Assembly: GCA_028819775.1 (NCBI GenBank)
Contig: JAPPKV010000017.1
Span: 1 to 15,676, forward strand
DNA length: 15,676 nt
Direction: 5' to 3'
Origin: Gammaproteobacteria bacterium
Lineage (GTDB): Bacteria > Pseudomonadota > Gammaproteobacteria > Pseudomonadales > Azotimanducaceae_A
Shown: positions 1 through 8,480 of the stretch, one piece after another
Layout: the number at the start of each line of letters is the position of its first letter
Position numbering within the stretch: the stretch's first letter is position 1
Translations under genes and position numbers: made by a program
The notes under the pieces: generated by a model
Seen by the model: only the letters and a program-made list of their open reading frames with translations
The model's database searches: none
Told to the model about the DNA's origin: nothing

Positions 1-323
1 CAGCCCATCTCCGCGCCGTGGCGGGCGACTTCCAGGACAGCATCGAGTTCCATGTGCGGGTTGTCGAGCTTGGACGGTGTCTGGGCGAACGTGCAGTAGT
101 GGCAGACGTCGCGGCAGAGGTGGGTCAAGGGGATGAAGATCTTCTTGGAGTAGGTGACTAGGTTGAGGAAGCCTTGGTCGCGCAGGGCCGCAGCGACGTT
201 GGCCAGTGCGCGGGTGTCTTCGAAATCCGAAAATGCTAGGGCTTCCGCCTCCGTCGGCAGTGCACCCCGCTCGGCACGTCGCAGGATGTCGGCCACACTC
301 GGTCCCCGTGTCACCGTATTCAT
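1..323 (-). CDS. cofG/fbiC: FO synthase, CofG-like radical SAM half (5' part, cut by window edge)
   Basis: The first 107 codons of a minus-strand gene starting at ATG 321-323 are visible; the rest runs off the left edge. Residues 70-77 read CRDVCHYC, the CX3CX2C cluster that binds the radical-SAM [4Fe-4S] cluster. The lead-in (KKIFIPLTHLC) and the following HYCTFAQTP, then VARHGAEMG near residue 107, are the pattern of CofG or the N-terminal half of bifunctional FbiC. These enzymes help make 7,8-didemethyl-8-hydroxy-5-deazariboflavin, the chromophore of coenzyme F420, from tyrosine and a pyrimidine precursor. An AGGTAGGGA-type ribosome site precedes the ATG, and a weak -10-like CATAAT lies at 350-355 (minus). 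Whether it is stand-alone CofG or fused FbiC cannot be seen. It is a host metabolic gene marking the left border of the defence region. Confidence 0.88.
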   Translation of the reverse strand, partial: MNTVTRGPSVADILRRAERGALPTEAEALAFSDFEDTRALANVAAALRDQGFLNLVTYSKKIFIPLTHLCRDVCHYCTFAQTPSKLDNPHMELDAVLEVARHGAEMG

Positions 324-578
324 GTCGTCCCTACCTGCGCCAAGGGGGCATTATGCTTGGGGCGGGAGAGGGATGCCATGCTATGACCGCTCGGCCGCTC
401 GGCGCCTAGTCTGAACCCCCGCACGTCCTTGCCGGCCGGTCCCCGCCACAACACGTTGACTGCTCAGTCGCCGAAGGTCTAGATTGGCGCACGTAGCGGC
501 CGCCTAAAGCCGCAGGGGGCGCATCCACACCCACTCGTACGAGCACAGGACTAGTGCGTCGTGGCCTGCGGCCGTTTC
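324..578. other. Intergenic spacer between DUF499 gene and cofG
   Basis: There is no convincing gene in these 255 bases; the only open frames are short and lack a ribosome site. The stretch holds the likely cofG promoter at its left end (CATAAT on the minus strand at 350-355) and a 10-bp perfect palindrome, CTCGTACGAG, at 534-543. I see no U-tract terminator after the DUF499 gene. I see no tRNA or direct-repeat attachment site that would mark an island boundary. Confidence 0.6.
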
Positions 579-3500
579 TCAGTCCTTCAACCGAAGCTCG
601 GGATGTATGCCCTCAAGAATGTCGTTGAGTGAAGATGCCGATTCGGCAGGCACGTCTTCACCGTCTCCCAGCGTGATGCGAACGTGGAACCGCAGCGGCA
701 GGCCGGCCGAGGCCTTGACCACGTCCGGCAGCGCGTCGACCAGATCTTGGAGTTCGTTGGGTTCTAGGTCGGCAGCTCCCACGTGGGTTCCCGTTGCGGC
801 TGCTTCGAATCCGGGGTCATGGATCTCCGTGCCGGGCTTGTGCACCGGGACCGTCAGCTTCACGGCGGATGCGGCTGCCGCGTCGCAGGGCCATGTTCCA
901 GCGTCCGAAGCGAGTTCCAACCATCGAGACTTGACCGCGTCGTCTATCGCGCGACGCAGAATTGACCATGGAAGCGGTGCCCCAGCGTTTACCGACAGCG
1001 CCGCAGACAGCGCCAGGGCGCTGGTTCTGCCGTCCTCCCAGGCCCCCGGCAACGCGTCTTGGGTCAACCGGTCGACGGCTAGCGGCTGCATCGGTGCGCG
1101 CAACTCTGCTGCGTCCCCAAGTATGCCGGGCGGAACCGGCTCGCCTTGAAAACTCGCGGGACCGTGTACCAACCACAGGCTGCCCTCGGCTACTGCGGCC
1201 AGAGCTGCCGCTTCCACCTCTTCACGCGGGCTGGCTGGAATGGAAACCGGCTCCTCGTAACCTTCCCGCTGCACGTTCACGATCCGCTCGCCAGCAAAGT
1301 AAGCGATGGTGTCAGCTACCTTGATCGTGTTGTCGGACCACAGCCCTGGGAGCACGTTGGGTGCGAGCAAGGTCGGATCGAGATCCGAAAGCGTGGCGTT
1401 CTGCGGCAGGAACAACTCCAGCGCCGGATCGACCCGGGCCGTCTCGTCGATCGGGCTACGCCACCACGTCCGGACCGACCTGTCTGGTCGCCGGAGCGAG
1501 GCCACGAACACGCCGTCGCGGACCCCCCGGTCGATGGTGTCCAGAATCTCCTTGCTCCGCAGCATCTTTGGCAGCTTCGGATTCTCCGCGAACGCCCCGA
1601 TCAGGTTCTTGACGCGGCGCGAGGGTTCGTCCTCGCGCCAGAGGTCGTATGGACCACCAGGTAGCATCGCCTCCGCGCTTATCGCGGTCTCCTGAATGCG
1701 CGAACGCCGGTCCCCCTTGACGATCGAGAACAGAGGGTCGTTCCCGATTGTCGCCTTGAACGCGTGAATGTCGTTCTGCTCGTTGACGGTGACGATGATC
1801 GACCAGGCCTGGCGGATCGCGTCCGGGATGCGACTGCGCGACTGTTCCGTCCAGTTTGCGAGCATTCCTTCTCGGTGGACGTCCTGCGTCTGGTGCTGAA
1901 GCTGACTGCGGACCTCTTCCCATCCTAGGTACTCGCGGATGCGGGCGCGGGCGGCAGCCAACCCGTCGCGGGAGGGAGCCACCAATACGACGGCGTTCCG
2001 GCGGACCCGGGGACGATCCGGCCCGGTGGTCTCGTCGATGAACCGCCGCGCCGTTGTACTCGGCTTCCCAGAGTCGGAGACGGCCGCCGGACCGAGGATG
2101 GCGAAGTGGAACTCGCCGTCGTCCTCGACGTCGCGTGGGCGCTCTGGCAACGTGTGTACCCGCGTTCCCGTCGCCGACGCGCCTTGAGTGAGGCTCTTGG
2201 TCCGGCGAACCTCCGCAACTAGGGCCTGCTCGACGAACTCGTCGGTGATGCGGTTTGCGCACGCGTCGTGATGCATCTGCTTAAGGTTCGGGCGGTTGCC
2301 GAGCCGCCAAGACTTGGGCAAGTCTGTGGAATCGCCGTCGGCGGCAGGACTCGAAAACTCCGCCTCGTCGAGGAACCAGGATGTCTCTGTCCAATGCCGC
2401 AAACCCTTCTCGAATTCGATGCGATCGGGGCGGGTTGTTCCTACCAGTGCCATCAGTTCTGGCGTATGCGCTTTCTGGCCGATTGGTTGCGAACTCAGGA
2501 ACGTGGCGGTCACGGCCTGTTCCATCTCGCGGTGTTTGAGTGCGCGTTGCTCGTCCTGGATGGCGCGCGCCTTGCCGAGTTCCCCCTCGAGTACGGCGTT
2601 CCATTCATTGCCGCCCTTGTCAGTCACCTCGCGGGTCGCGGTGCCAGCGAGCTCACGTGCGGCCTCGGCGAGGCCGTCGATGCCTGGCGCCGACAGGAAC
2701 ACATTTGGACCGACGAGCGGTGCTGTGTCCCATGCTTCCGCATCGCGCAGCGCGATAGCGAAGGTGCGGAGGATGCCGCGCGTGCGCTGGAAGCCGTCCA
2801 GCTGTGTCCACTTCGTGTAGAAGATCTCGGTCAAGTCCGGATGAAATGGGTAGCCTTCGAGGAACCGCTGTTCCGCAGTTGATCGGTCCTTGCGCACGGC
2901 GTCATTGATTGCCGCGATGTTGGCCACCGTTGCGGTGACATGGGACCGGAAGGCATCCTGATCGGCGATGGACCCAGGCTCGAAGAAACGCCGACGCAGC
3001 ACTTCGGCCACGTCCTGCTTGCCCACCGGCTGAATGCCCTCCTCCCGTTGGCGATTGAAGACGTCGAAAACGCTCTGGCTGATGGTCCTGCCGACGGAGT
3101 CGGCCTTGGCTGGATCGGAGGCCAACAGGGAGGCGACCAAGGCGCACCGGTCCACGCGGGCGGTTGCCTGGCACAGGTATTGGAAGAAGCCGATCAGCCG
3201 CGTCCGCCAACTTCCGTCCATTGCGGCCTTCTCACGGGCGTACATCAGTACTTCGTCGATAAGTACGAGCGTCGCGAGGCCCTCTGCGAGCGGCTGAGAC
3301 AATAGTTCGGCGAGCAGCGGCTCGGCGGGCGGGGTCTCTCGCTCGGCGTCTAACCCATCGGGATGGAGCGCACGCAGGCCACCTTCGCCCGCGATCTGGA
3401 ACGCCAACACGCTCCACGGGTGCCTAAGCCAGCGCAGGTCGCCGGTCGGCCCACGAACCTCCATGCCCTTCTCAACGTCGAGCTTGTCAAAGCAGAGCGC

Positions 3501-3899
3501 CGCGACGCGGGCCGCTGGCAACGGCATGCCGATATGTGCACGGAACTGCTCCACCGCAGGTAGGGACGGCAACGTTTCGGGATTCCTCGCTAGATGGTGA
3601 AGGGTCACCAGCGTATGGGTCTTGCCACCGCCGTAGGTGAGTTCGAGCTGACGAATGGCTTTGTCGTTCTTGCCTGCGAGGCGTTGCGCAACGTCGCGCG
3701 CAAGATCCCGCAAAGACAACGTTGGATAGGTCAGGGCGAAGAAGCGGACTGGGTCTTCGTAGACCGGCCGCGCCCCCTTACGCATCACGACATCGTGCAG
3801 GTCCGCCGCGAAATCCGCGAGCGACAGTTCGCCAGTGCGCACATCTTCGCGCAGTGTTACGACTTGATGCCAAGGAATCCAGGGAGGTCTTCGTGCCAT
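579..3899 (-). CDS. DUF499 family ATPase (COG1483-like) of a defence cassette
   Basis: The protein is 1106 aa. Near residues 87-95 LTYGGGKTH is a Walker A P-loop (K93), and LVLIDE at 211-216 is Walker B. A sensor-like strand (CALVASLLASDP) follows near residue 252. The N-terminus (HQVVTLREDVRTGELSLADFAADL) and the VMRKGARPVYEDPVRFFALTYPT stretch are typical of DUF499, large AAA-type ATPases found next to DUF1156 methylases. The likely role is an ATP-driven DNA-binding or remodelling subunit working with the methylase and helicase; this is inferred from family and context. It is the last gene of the presumed operon and starts 257 bases after the methylase stop, a looser spacing than in the rest of the cassette. 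The ribosome site is weak (GCGAG about 7 bases before ATG). The C-terminus (DLVDALPDVV...LNDILEGIHPEL) looks complete, with no frameshift seen. Confidence 0.85.
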   Translation of the reverse strand: MARRPPWIPWHQVVTLREDVRTGELSLADFAADLHDVVMRKGARPVYEDPVRFFALTYPTLSLRDLARDVAQRLAGKNDKAIRQLELTYGGGKTHTLVTLHHLARNPETLPSLPAVEQFRAHIGMPLPAARVAALCFDKLDVEKGMEVRGPTGDLRWLRHPWSVLAFQIAGEGGLRALHPDGLDAERETPPAEPLLAELLSQPLAEGLATLVLIDEVLMYAREKAAMDGSWRTRLIGFFQYLCQATARVDRCALVASLLASDPAKADSVGRTISQSVFDVFNRQREEGIQPVGKQDVAEVLRRRFFEPGSIADQDAFRSHVTATVANIAAINDAVRKDRSTAEQRFLEGYPFHPDLTEIFYTKWTQLDGFQRTRGILRTFAIALRDAEAWDTAPLVGPNVFLSAPGIDGLAEAARELAGTATREVTDKGGNEWNAVLEGELGKARAIQDEQRALKHREMEQAVTATFLSSQPIGQKAHTPELMALVGTTRPDRIEFEKGLRHWTETSWFLDEAEFSSPAADGDSTDLPKSWRLGNRPNLKQMHHDACANRITDEFVEQALVAEVRRTKSLTQGASATGTRVHTLPERPRDVEDDGEFHFAILGPAAVSDSGKPSTTARRFIDETTGPDRPRVRRNAVVLVAPSRDGLAAARARIREYLGWEEVRSQLQHQTQDVHREGMLANWTEQSRSRIPDAIRQAWSIIVTVNEQNDIHAFKATIGNDPLFSIVKGDRRSRIQETAISAEAMLPGGPYDLWREDEPSRRVKNLIGAFAENPKLPKMLRSKEILDTIDRGVRDGVFVASLRRPDRSVRTWWRSPIDETARVDPALELFLPQNATLSDLDPTLLAPNVLPGLWSDNTIKVADTIAYFAGERIVNVQREGYEEPVSIPASPREEVEAAALAAVAEGSLWLVHGPASFQGEPVPPGILGDAAELRAPMQPLAVDRLTQDALPGAWEDGRTSALALSAALSVNAGAPLPWSILRRAIDDAVKSRWLELASDAGTWPCDAAAASAVKLTVPVHKPGTEIHDPGFEAAATGTHVGAADLEPNELQDLVDALPDVVKASAGLPLRFHVRITLGDGEDVPAESASSLNDILEGIHPELRLKD

Positions 3900-4156
3900 G
3901 TGAATCTCGCTATTCGGTTCAGGAGACGTTTGCCAGCCGCCGGGAATAGACGTCGGAGTCCTCGAGACACGTCTGGCGAATGATGGAAGGGCCTTGCCCA
4001 GCTTGCCCTGCTAGCGCTTTGCGAACTGGGGGAGCTGCGGCCACGCCCCGTTGGACCCCCAACGGCTCGAAACACCTCTCCCTTGAATCCACGTCCGCGC
4101 CGAGGTGAACGTTTCGCCGGCGAGGCCCTTGAGGTTCGCCAAGCGCAGCGGTTGGA
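3900..4156. other. Intergenic spacer between methylase and DUF499 genes
   Basis: These 257 bases separate two genes that are normally adjacent partners. No open frame here looks real. A small dyad, CCGTTGG-ACCC-CCAACGG (7-bp stem, 4-base loop), lies at 4048-4065 but has no U-tract on either strand. It could be an mRNA processing or stability hairpin or an operator, rather than a classic terminator. I see no strong -35/-10 pair driving the DUF499 gene separately. Confidence 0.45.
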
Positions 4157-7100
4157 TCACGGTGCCTCCGTCCACATGATCCCCTGCTTCGGTCGGGCCA
4201 GACCTGCGCGGGTAGCGATGTGGTTGGATAGCGACTCGAGGATCGCGCGTTCCTCGGTACCGGCTGGCGAGAGTTCGATCAGCGCTTGCAGCATGCGGAC
4301 GAAGAGTGCGTGGCGACCTAGGCCATGGTCGTCGATGTAGGCGTTTACCTTAGTTTCTTCCCCAGCCCGCCACAGGTGCATCAATCGGTGCGCTCGGTCA
4401 ATCAGCGGCACGGGCCGGCCGCCCGGCCCTTCATGGCCGAGCCACTTGGTGTTGCGCCTCGTCCAAGCGCGCAGTTTGACCTTTGCCCCTTTTGACCCCG
4501 AGTCGTCGCTGCCATCGTCCGCTTCTTGTTCATCTTCAGAAAGATCCGCCGATGCGCGGCTGGACGATGCGAGTATCGCGAAGCGCTCGGAGAGCTCCCG
4601 GTCCGACAGGTTGCACGACAACGCGTACAGGATGCATGCCCCCACCGGCGCATCGCCCATTCCGAAGTCACCTCGGTGTAGCAGGTAATAGGTAGTCACG
4701 TCGTCAAGCCCGCTCGCGTGCTCGTCCTCGCCGTCGCCTGTGAGCACGCGGCCGACGACGAAATCCACGACCATGCGGCGCACCTCGCGCAGGAAGTCGG
4801 AGACCGTCATCAACGCGTCGGGTTCGTCCGCCTTTTTGACTGCCGGATGACGGGAAAAGGCTTGGAGCGCGGGTCCTGTCGCTGCCCACACGAAGTCCGG
4901 TCCCCGGATGCCAGCGTCCCAGAATTGGCGGAGCTTGCGGGTGATGTTGTCCCGCATCTCCGCCAGCACCGCCGTGTCCCAGCCCGGCCGCGCCGCCGGA
5001 CGCTTGCGGCAGACCAGCCACACTGAGGATGCAAGCCTTGCACCGCCAGCCAGCTTGTTCTGCATCTCCGTTTGAATCGGCCAAGAGCCCACGACCACGA
5101 AGCCAGCCCGGATCAATGCGGCGGCGAGGGATTCCCAGGCATGGGGCGACTTGTTGGCGAACACAACGACCAAACGTCCGTTGGCGTTGAGCGCCTCGTG
5201 GCAGGCGCTGAAGGCACGCGCCATCCCGTCTTCGTAGTTCTGCTTCGATGCCGCCTTGTCACCAGAGAACCGGTTCGGCTGATCGACCAGTTCGCCATGG
5301 TTTTGGCTTCGATCCCACTTGGGACCGAGGGAATCCGAGAACACGGGATCGGATTCCGGCACCACCCCCCGCAAGGTGCGTCGGAGCCAGACGTGGAAGA
5401 AATCCATGATATCGGAGTAGGGAATCGCGTCGTAGTAGGGCGGGTCAGTGCAGATCACGTCGAATCCGCCGTTCCTTTGGTCGGTGGCGCACTGCTGAAG
5501 CACGGCGGCAACCGGCGACTCGTTGATCGCCCTCTGTAGATGCTCGACAACGCGGGCGACCCAATCCAGCGCACCCGAGAACCCGCCGGATGTATCGGAC
5601 AATGGGTTGACCTCGGTGTAATCCCAGACCATAGGCAAAGCGAACCGAGCGAAAGTGTTCCGGAGTTTCTCTCCGCTGTTGTGCCATGAACAAACCGCGC
5701 TCGAATAGTCGGCCAGTCGGTCGACGCACAAAGCACTCAAGGCTTGGACGGGTTCGCGCCAATCTTCAGGTAGACCAATCATGCATTCAGGAAGACGACG
5801 CGTCTCGCGCACTAGCTTGCCCAGCGTCAGAAGTTGCCGACCCGTGAACACGTCCTGCCACTTGGTGATGCCGTACCGTGGGAGGCCAGACGCTCCGCGC
5901 GAGTTGGGGGATGGTCGTTCCGCACAGATCGCCTCGCTCGGCAGGCTGAACGGAATGTCGCTGTAGAGCGACTCGCGCTCTTCGGACAGATCAGCGGCAA
6001 CGAATTCTTCGATTTCCGGCCGTCGGTATTCCTTGCCGTTTGTGCCGCCGACTACCACGGCGACTAACGTGGCTCCCAACCGTCCCGCACGGCCTTCGAT
6101 CTGAATGTCCTCCAGGCTCATGATCGCCGGGCAGCAGGGACAGCTCGCGCCGCTGCGGCTCATGGTACCGGCGCCCAGCCGCTTGTCGTGCCCCCGTTGT
6201 TGTGCCGCGTTGCCTTCAAACCGAGGCACATCGGTTTCAACGTCGAAGTCGATGCCCTTTCCGTCCTGCCTCGGGGCCATGGTGAGCAGCACCCGTTTGC
6301 GGTCGTTCTTCGCCAGCCAGCGGGTCTTGAGCAGCGGCAGGGTCGTACGACAGCCTTTGCAGCGCACCGTCCGGGCCCAAAGGTAGGCGACGGTGGGTTT
6401 GGCCACCCAGCGTGGATTGCGTGGATCCCCCAGGTACGCGGCGCTGAACCCGTCGTTTAGCGGCCCAGCGTCGGTTTCGCCCTGCTCGTCTGGTGGCAAC
6501 AACGCCAGCGGCTGCGGCTGGAACGGTGGGCCATCGGACGCCAACGACTGATACTCAGCGTAGGTCGGATAGCGCCCTGCCAGTTCGGCCCGCACATGTG
6601 CCAGCAAATGCCGACCCCAGGCGCGGAACTGCCACGCCAGATCGGCTTGGAACACTTCCTCGTGGGCGTCGATCAGGTCGGTTTCGCCGGACTCGTCTTC
6701 GAGCCCGAGTTGGGCAAGTTGTTGGGCCAGCCGTTTCCCCTTGAAGCCCTTGCCTTTGAGGAACGCCTCCATGAAATCGCGGTCGGCGCGTGCGAAGTCC
6801 GGCAGCGGCAGTGTCTTTCCTGCCAGCCGACGCGGGTAGTCGAGCGTACACTTAAGAAGGAACCAGGCGACCGGATTGATGTCGGCGGCAGTCGCCTCGC
6901 AGCCGAGCCGCATCGCCTCCAACGGAATGGCGCCGCCGCCCGCGAACGGGTCCAGCACCCGTGGGGCGTGACCCCCGTGTGCTTCCCGTATCTGTTCGCG
7001 GAACCAATCTAGGTCCGGGCTGTCTTCCCGGCCCCAGTGGAGGATGCCTCCTCGGGTCTCGCGCTTTCGCTTCTCGATCGTGCGACCGTCGCGGCGTTCG

Positions 7101-7348
7101 GTCTTGACCGTCTCCACAACCTCGCCGGCGAGGCGCCGCCAGATTTTCCTGCGTTCCTCCGCGTTGCCAGGATCGCGCAGCAATGTCGCGATCAGCGCGG
7201 CCCGACACGCGGCCAGGGGTCGCCGCGCTGGCCAGATGTGCAGCGTCGAGATGTGTCCGTGCCGGACGTTTTTCTCGTGTACGGAATCCAGCGAGACACG
7301 TTCCAGCGGAAAGTCGACCTCGATGAGGCGGGTGTCGTCGGAGGTCAT
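4157..7348 (-). CDS. DUF1156 adenine-specific DNA methylase with Zn-ribbon insert (COG1743-like)
   Basis: The protein is 1063 aa. The N-terminus has the DUF1156 signature (EKNVRHGHISTLHIWPARRPLAA, residues 25-47). The SAM-binding motif I DPFAGGG is at 133-139, followed by ADINPVAW (155-162). Catalytic motif IV DPPY is at 635-638. This order, with a long insert between the two, is the alpha-like arrangement of N6-adenine methylases. The insert carries a cysteine pair at C330/C333 and a CPCC at 403-406, consistent with a Zn ribbon. A further ~200-residue C-terminal region contains an acidic, low-complexity segment near 934-950. It presumably marks host DNA or acts in phage discrimination with the DUF499 ATPase and helicase. 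The ATG overlaps the upstream gene's stop as ATGA (7345-7348). No Shine-Dalgarno is visible in front of it, so translational coupling is likely. The target sequence cannot be read from the protein. Confidence 0.9.
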   Translation of the reverse strand: MTSDDTRLIEVDFPLERVSLDSVHEKNVRHGHISTLHIWPARRPLAACRAALIATLLRDPGNAEERRKIWRRLAGEVVETVKTERRDGRTIEKRKRETRGGILHWGREDSPDLDWFREQIREAHGGHAPRVLDPFAGGGAIPLEAMRLGCEATAADINPVAWFLLKCTLDYPRRLAGKTLPLPDFARADRDFMEAFLKGKGFKGKRLAQQLAQLGLEDESGETDLIDAHEEVFQADLAWQFRAWGRHLLAHVRAELAGRYPTYAEYQSLASDGPPFQPQPLALLPPDEQGETDAGPLNDGFSAAYLGDPRNPRWVAKPTVAYLWARTVRCKGCRTTLPLLKTRWLAKNDRKRVLLTMAPRQDGKGIDFDVETDVPRFEGNAAQQRGHDKRLGAGTMSRSGASCPCCPAIMSLEDIQIEGRAGRLGATLVAVVVGGTNGKEYRRPEIEEFVAADLSEERESLYSDIPFSLPSEAICAERPSPNSRGASGLPRYGITKWQDVFTGRQLLTLGKLVRETRRLPECMIGLPEDWREPVQALSALCVDRLADYSSAVCSWHNSGEKLRNTFARFALPMVWDYTEVNPLSDTSGGFSGALDWVARVVEHLQRAINESPVAAVLQQCATDQRNGGFDVICTDPPYYDAIPYSDIMDFFHVWLRRTLRGVVPESDPVFSDSLGPKWDRSQNHGELVDQPNRFSGDKAASKQNYEDGMARAFSACHEALNANGRLVVVFANKSPHAWESLAAALIRAGFVVVGSWPIQTEMQNKLAGGARLASSVWLVCRKRPAARPGWDTAVLAEMRDNITRKLRQFWDAGIRGPDFVWAATGPALQAFSRHPAVKKADEPDALMTVSDFLREVRRMVVDFVVGRVLTGDGEDEHASGLDDVTTYYLLHRGDFGMGDAPVGACILYALSCNLSDRELSERFAILASSSRASADLSEDEQEADDGSDDSGSKGAKVKLRAWTRRNTKWLGHEGPGGRPVPLIDRAHRLMHLWRAGEETKVNAYIDDHGLGRHALFVRMLQALIELSPAGTEERAILESLSNHIATRAGLARPKQGIMWTEAP

Positions 7349-8326
7349 GGTCGAGGATCGCTGCGAGTCTGGTCATCGGGTTCAATCGGTGAGAAACCGG
7401 CGTGTCTTACGCGGCCGTCGGGGAGTTCTTCGAGGATCGCGGCGGCAGACAACTCGCAGTTCTTGCTGCGGAGGAAACGCGAGAATGATTTGAGGTATTC
7501 CATTTTGGGGGTACACGCCGTGAGCCTTTGAAGCTCCCTGCCCGCAGGCGTAAGGGCGTAGGCTGGAACCTGAAGATTTGTCTTTCCCTCCGAAGATATC
7601 CTCAACATCCAGTTTTGGTAACGGAGATGGCTTGGGTTGGCTTGATCGAGTTCGAGGTTCCTCATGATCATCGGACCCGCATTGACGAGACCAGCATCCT
7701 CCAAGAGCAGCATTTTGCCGAACGACAAGTGTGGTTTGTCTTCGTCGGCGCTGTATACGAAGTGTTCGATGACGAAACTACACAATTCCTGGAACATGAC
7801 AGCATCCCTGCTTGACATGTTCTTCAAAACATCGAGCGTTCGCAGCGAAGTCGTTCCCGGTCCTTGAACCTCTCCCGCCAGCAACTTCGCCCAGAGCTTC
7901 CGCATATCGTCGGAAGAGACGTCCTGTACGCAATCGAAGAACCGTGCCGTCCAGTCCGGGTTCGGCTCGTGGTCTAGTAACTTCTGTGTCGGCCAGTTCT
8001 TCAGCCGCGTCCCGCACGGTGGCCGCGATATTCGCCTGACGTTTTTTCTCTTGGAACTCAATTCGCTGAGTTACACCCCCCGCATCAATTTGGAGCATCC
8101 CGGATGCCGTGCGGTCCGGCTCGACGATGAATCGGCGAGCCTGAACCTGCGCTTGGGTGATGAGCGTCAGACTATCGGCTTCCGCCTTGGCGGCGGTGAG
8201 CCTTGCCTGTGCTTCCCTGCGTGCCTTCCACGGAGCCAGCATCGGTCCCGCGACCGCGCCGATGCCGCTGGCGGCGTAGTCGATGAGCTTCTCAAGCGCC
8301 GGCACCTTGAGGTTCGCATCGACCAT
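7345..8326 (-). pseudogene. DUF2806-family protein gene, interrupted by a frameshift
   Basis: Two overlapping minus-strand frames together encode one protein of the DUF2806 type. The upstream frame runs from ATG 8324-8326 to a stop at 7778. It begins ALEKLIDYAASGIGAVAGP, has an alanine- and charge-rich helix (ARLTAAKAEADSLTLITQ), and keeps family-like sequence through ANIAATVRDAAEELADTEV. The downstream frame then carries the rest: NPDWTARFFDCVQDVSSDDM, KLWAKLLAGEV, PGTTSLRTLDVLKNMS, ending at 7345. The switch requires skipping one base around 7960-8000. The upstream frame's last ~65 residues (RTGRLFRRYAEALGEV...) look like out-of-frame translation. GGAG lies 11 bases before ATG 8326. An alternative GTG at 8375-8377 lies inside a hairpin and adds unlikely residues. 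GC is about 52% over 7501-7800, well below its neighbours. Function is unknown; the family often sits in defence loci. The break may be a true mutation or an assembly error. Confidence 0.72.
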
Positions 8327-8360
8327 CTTCAGTCTGTCTCCGCATGCGCGCCGAAGCACT

Positions 8361-8382
8361 GTGGGCAATGCGCCCACTTTTT
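8361..8382 (+). terminator. Terminator-like hairpin with U-tract on the plus strand
   Basis: GTGGGC-AATGC-GCCCAC forms a 6-bp GC-rich stem with a 5-base loop, followed directly by TTTTT on the plus strand. As an intrinsic terminator it would point against the operon (plus strand), where no gene precedes it. In the operon's own sense it is just a hairpin preceded by A's, about 35 bases upstream of the DUF2806 ATG. It may stop antisense transcription or tune expression between the helicase and DUF2806 genes, or it may be chance. Confidence 0.3.
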
Positions 8383-8480
8383 CGTTGGCGCAGGGTCGGT
8401 TGATTGCGCTTGAACCGGGCGCGGCAGCGTCGTTGCGCTGGCGCTATCGCTGCAGTCATCTGCCGGAGAAAATACTTCCT

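Noticed and set aside
534..543. CTCGTACGAG palindrome
   Set aside because: A single 10-bp palindrome without a second copy or promoter context is within chance expectation.
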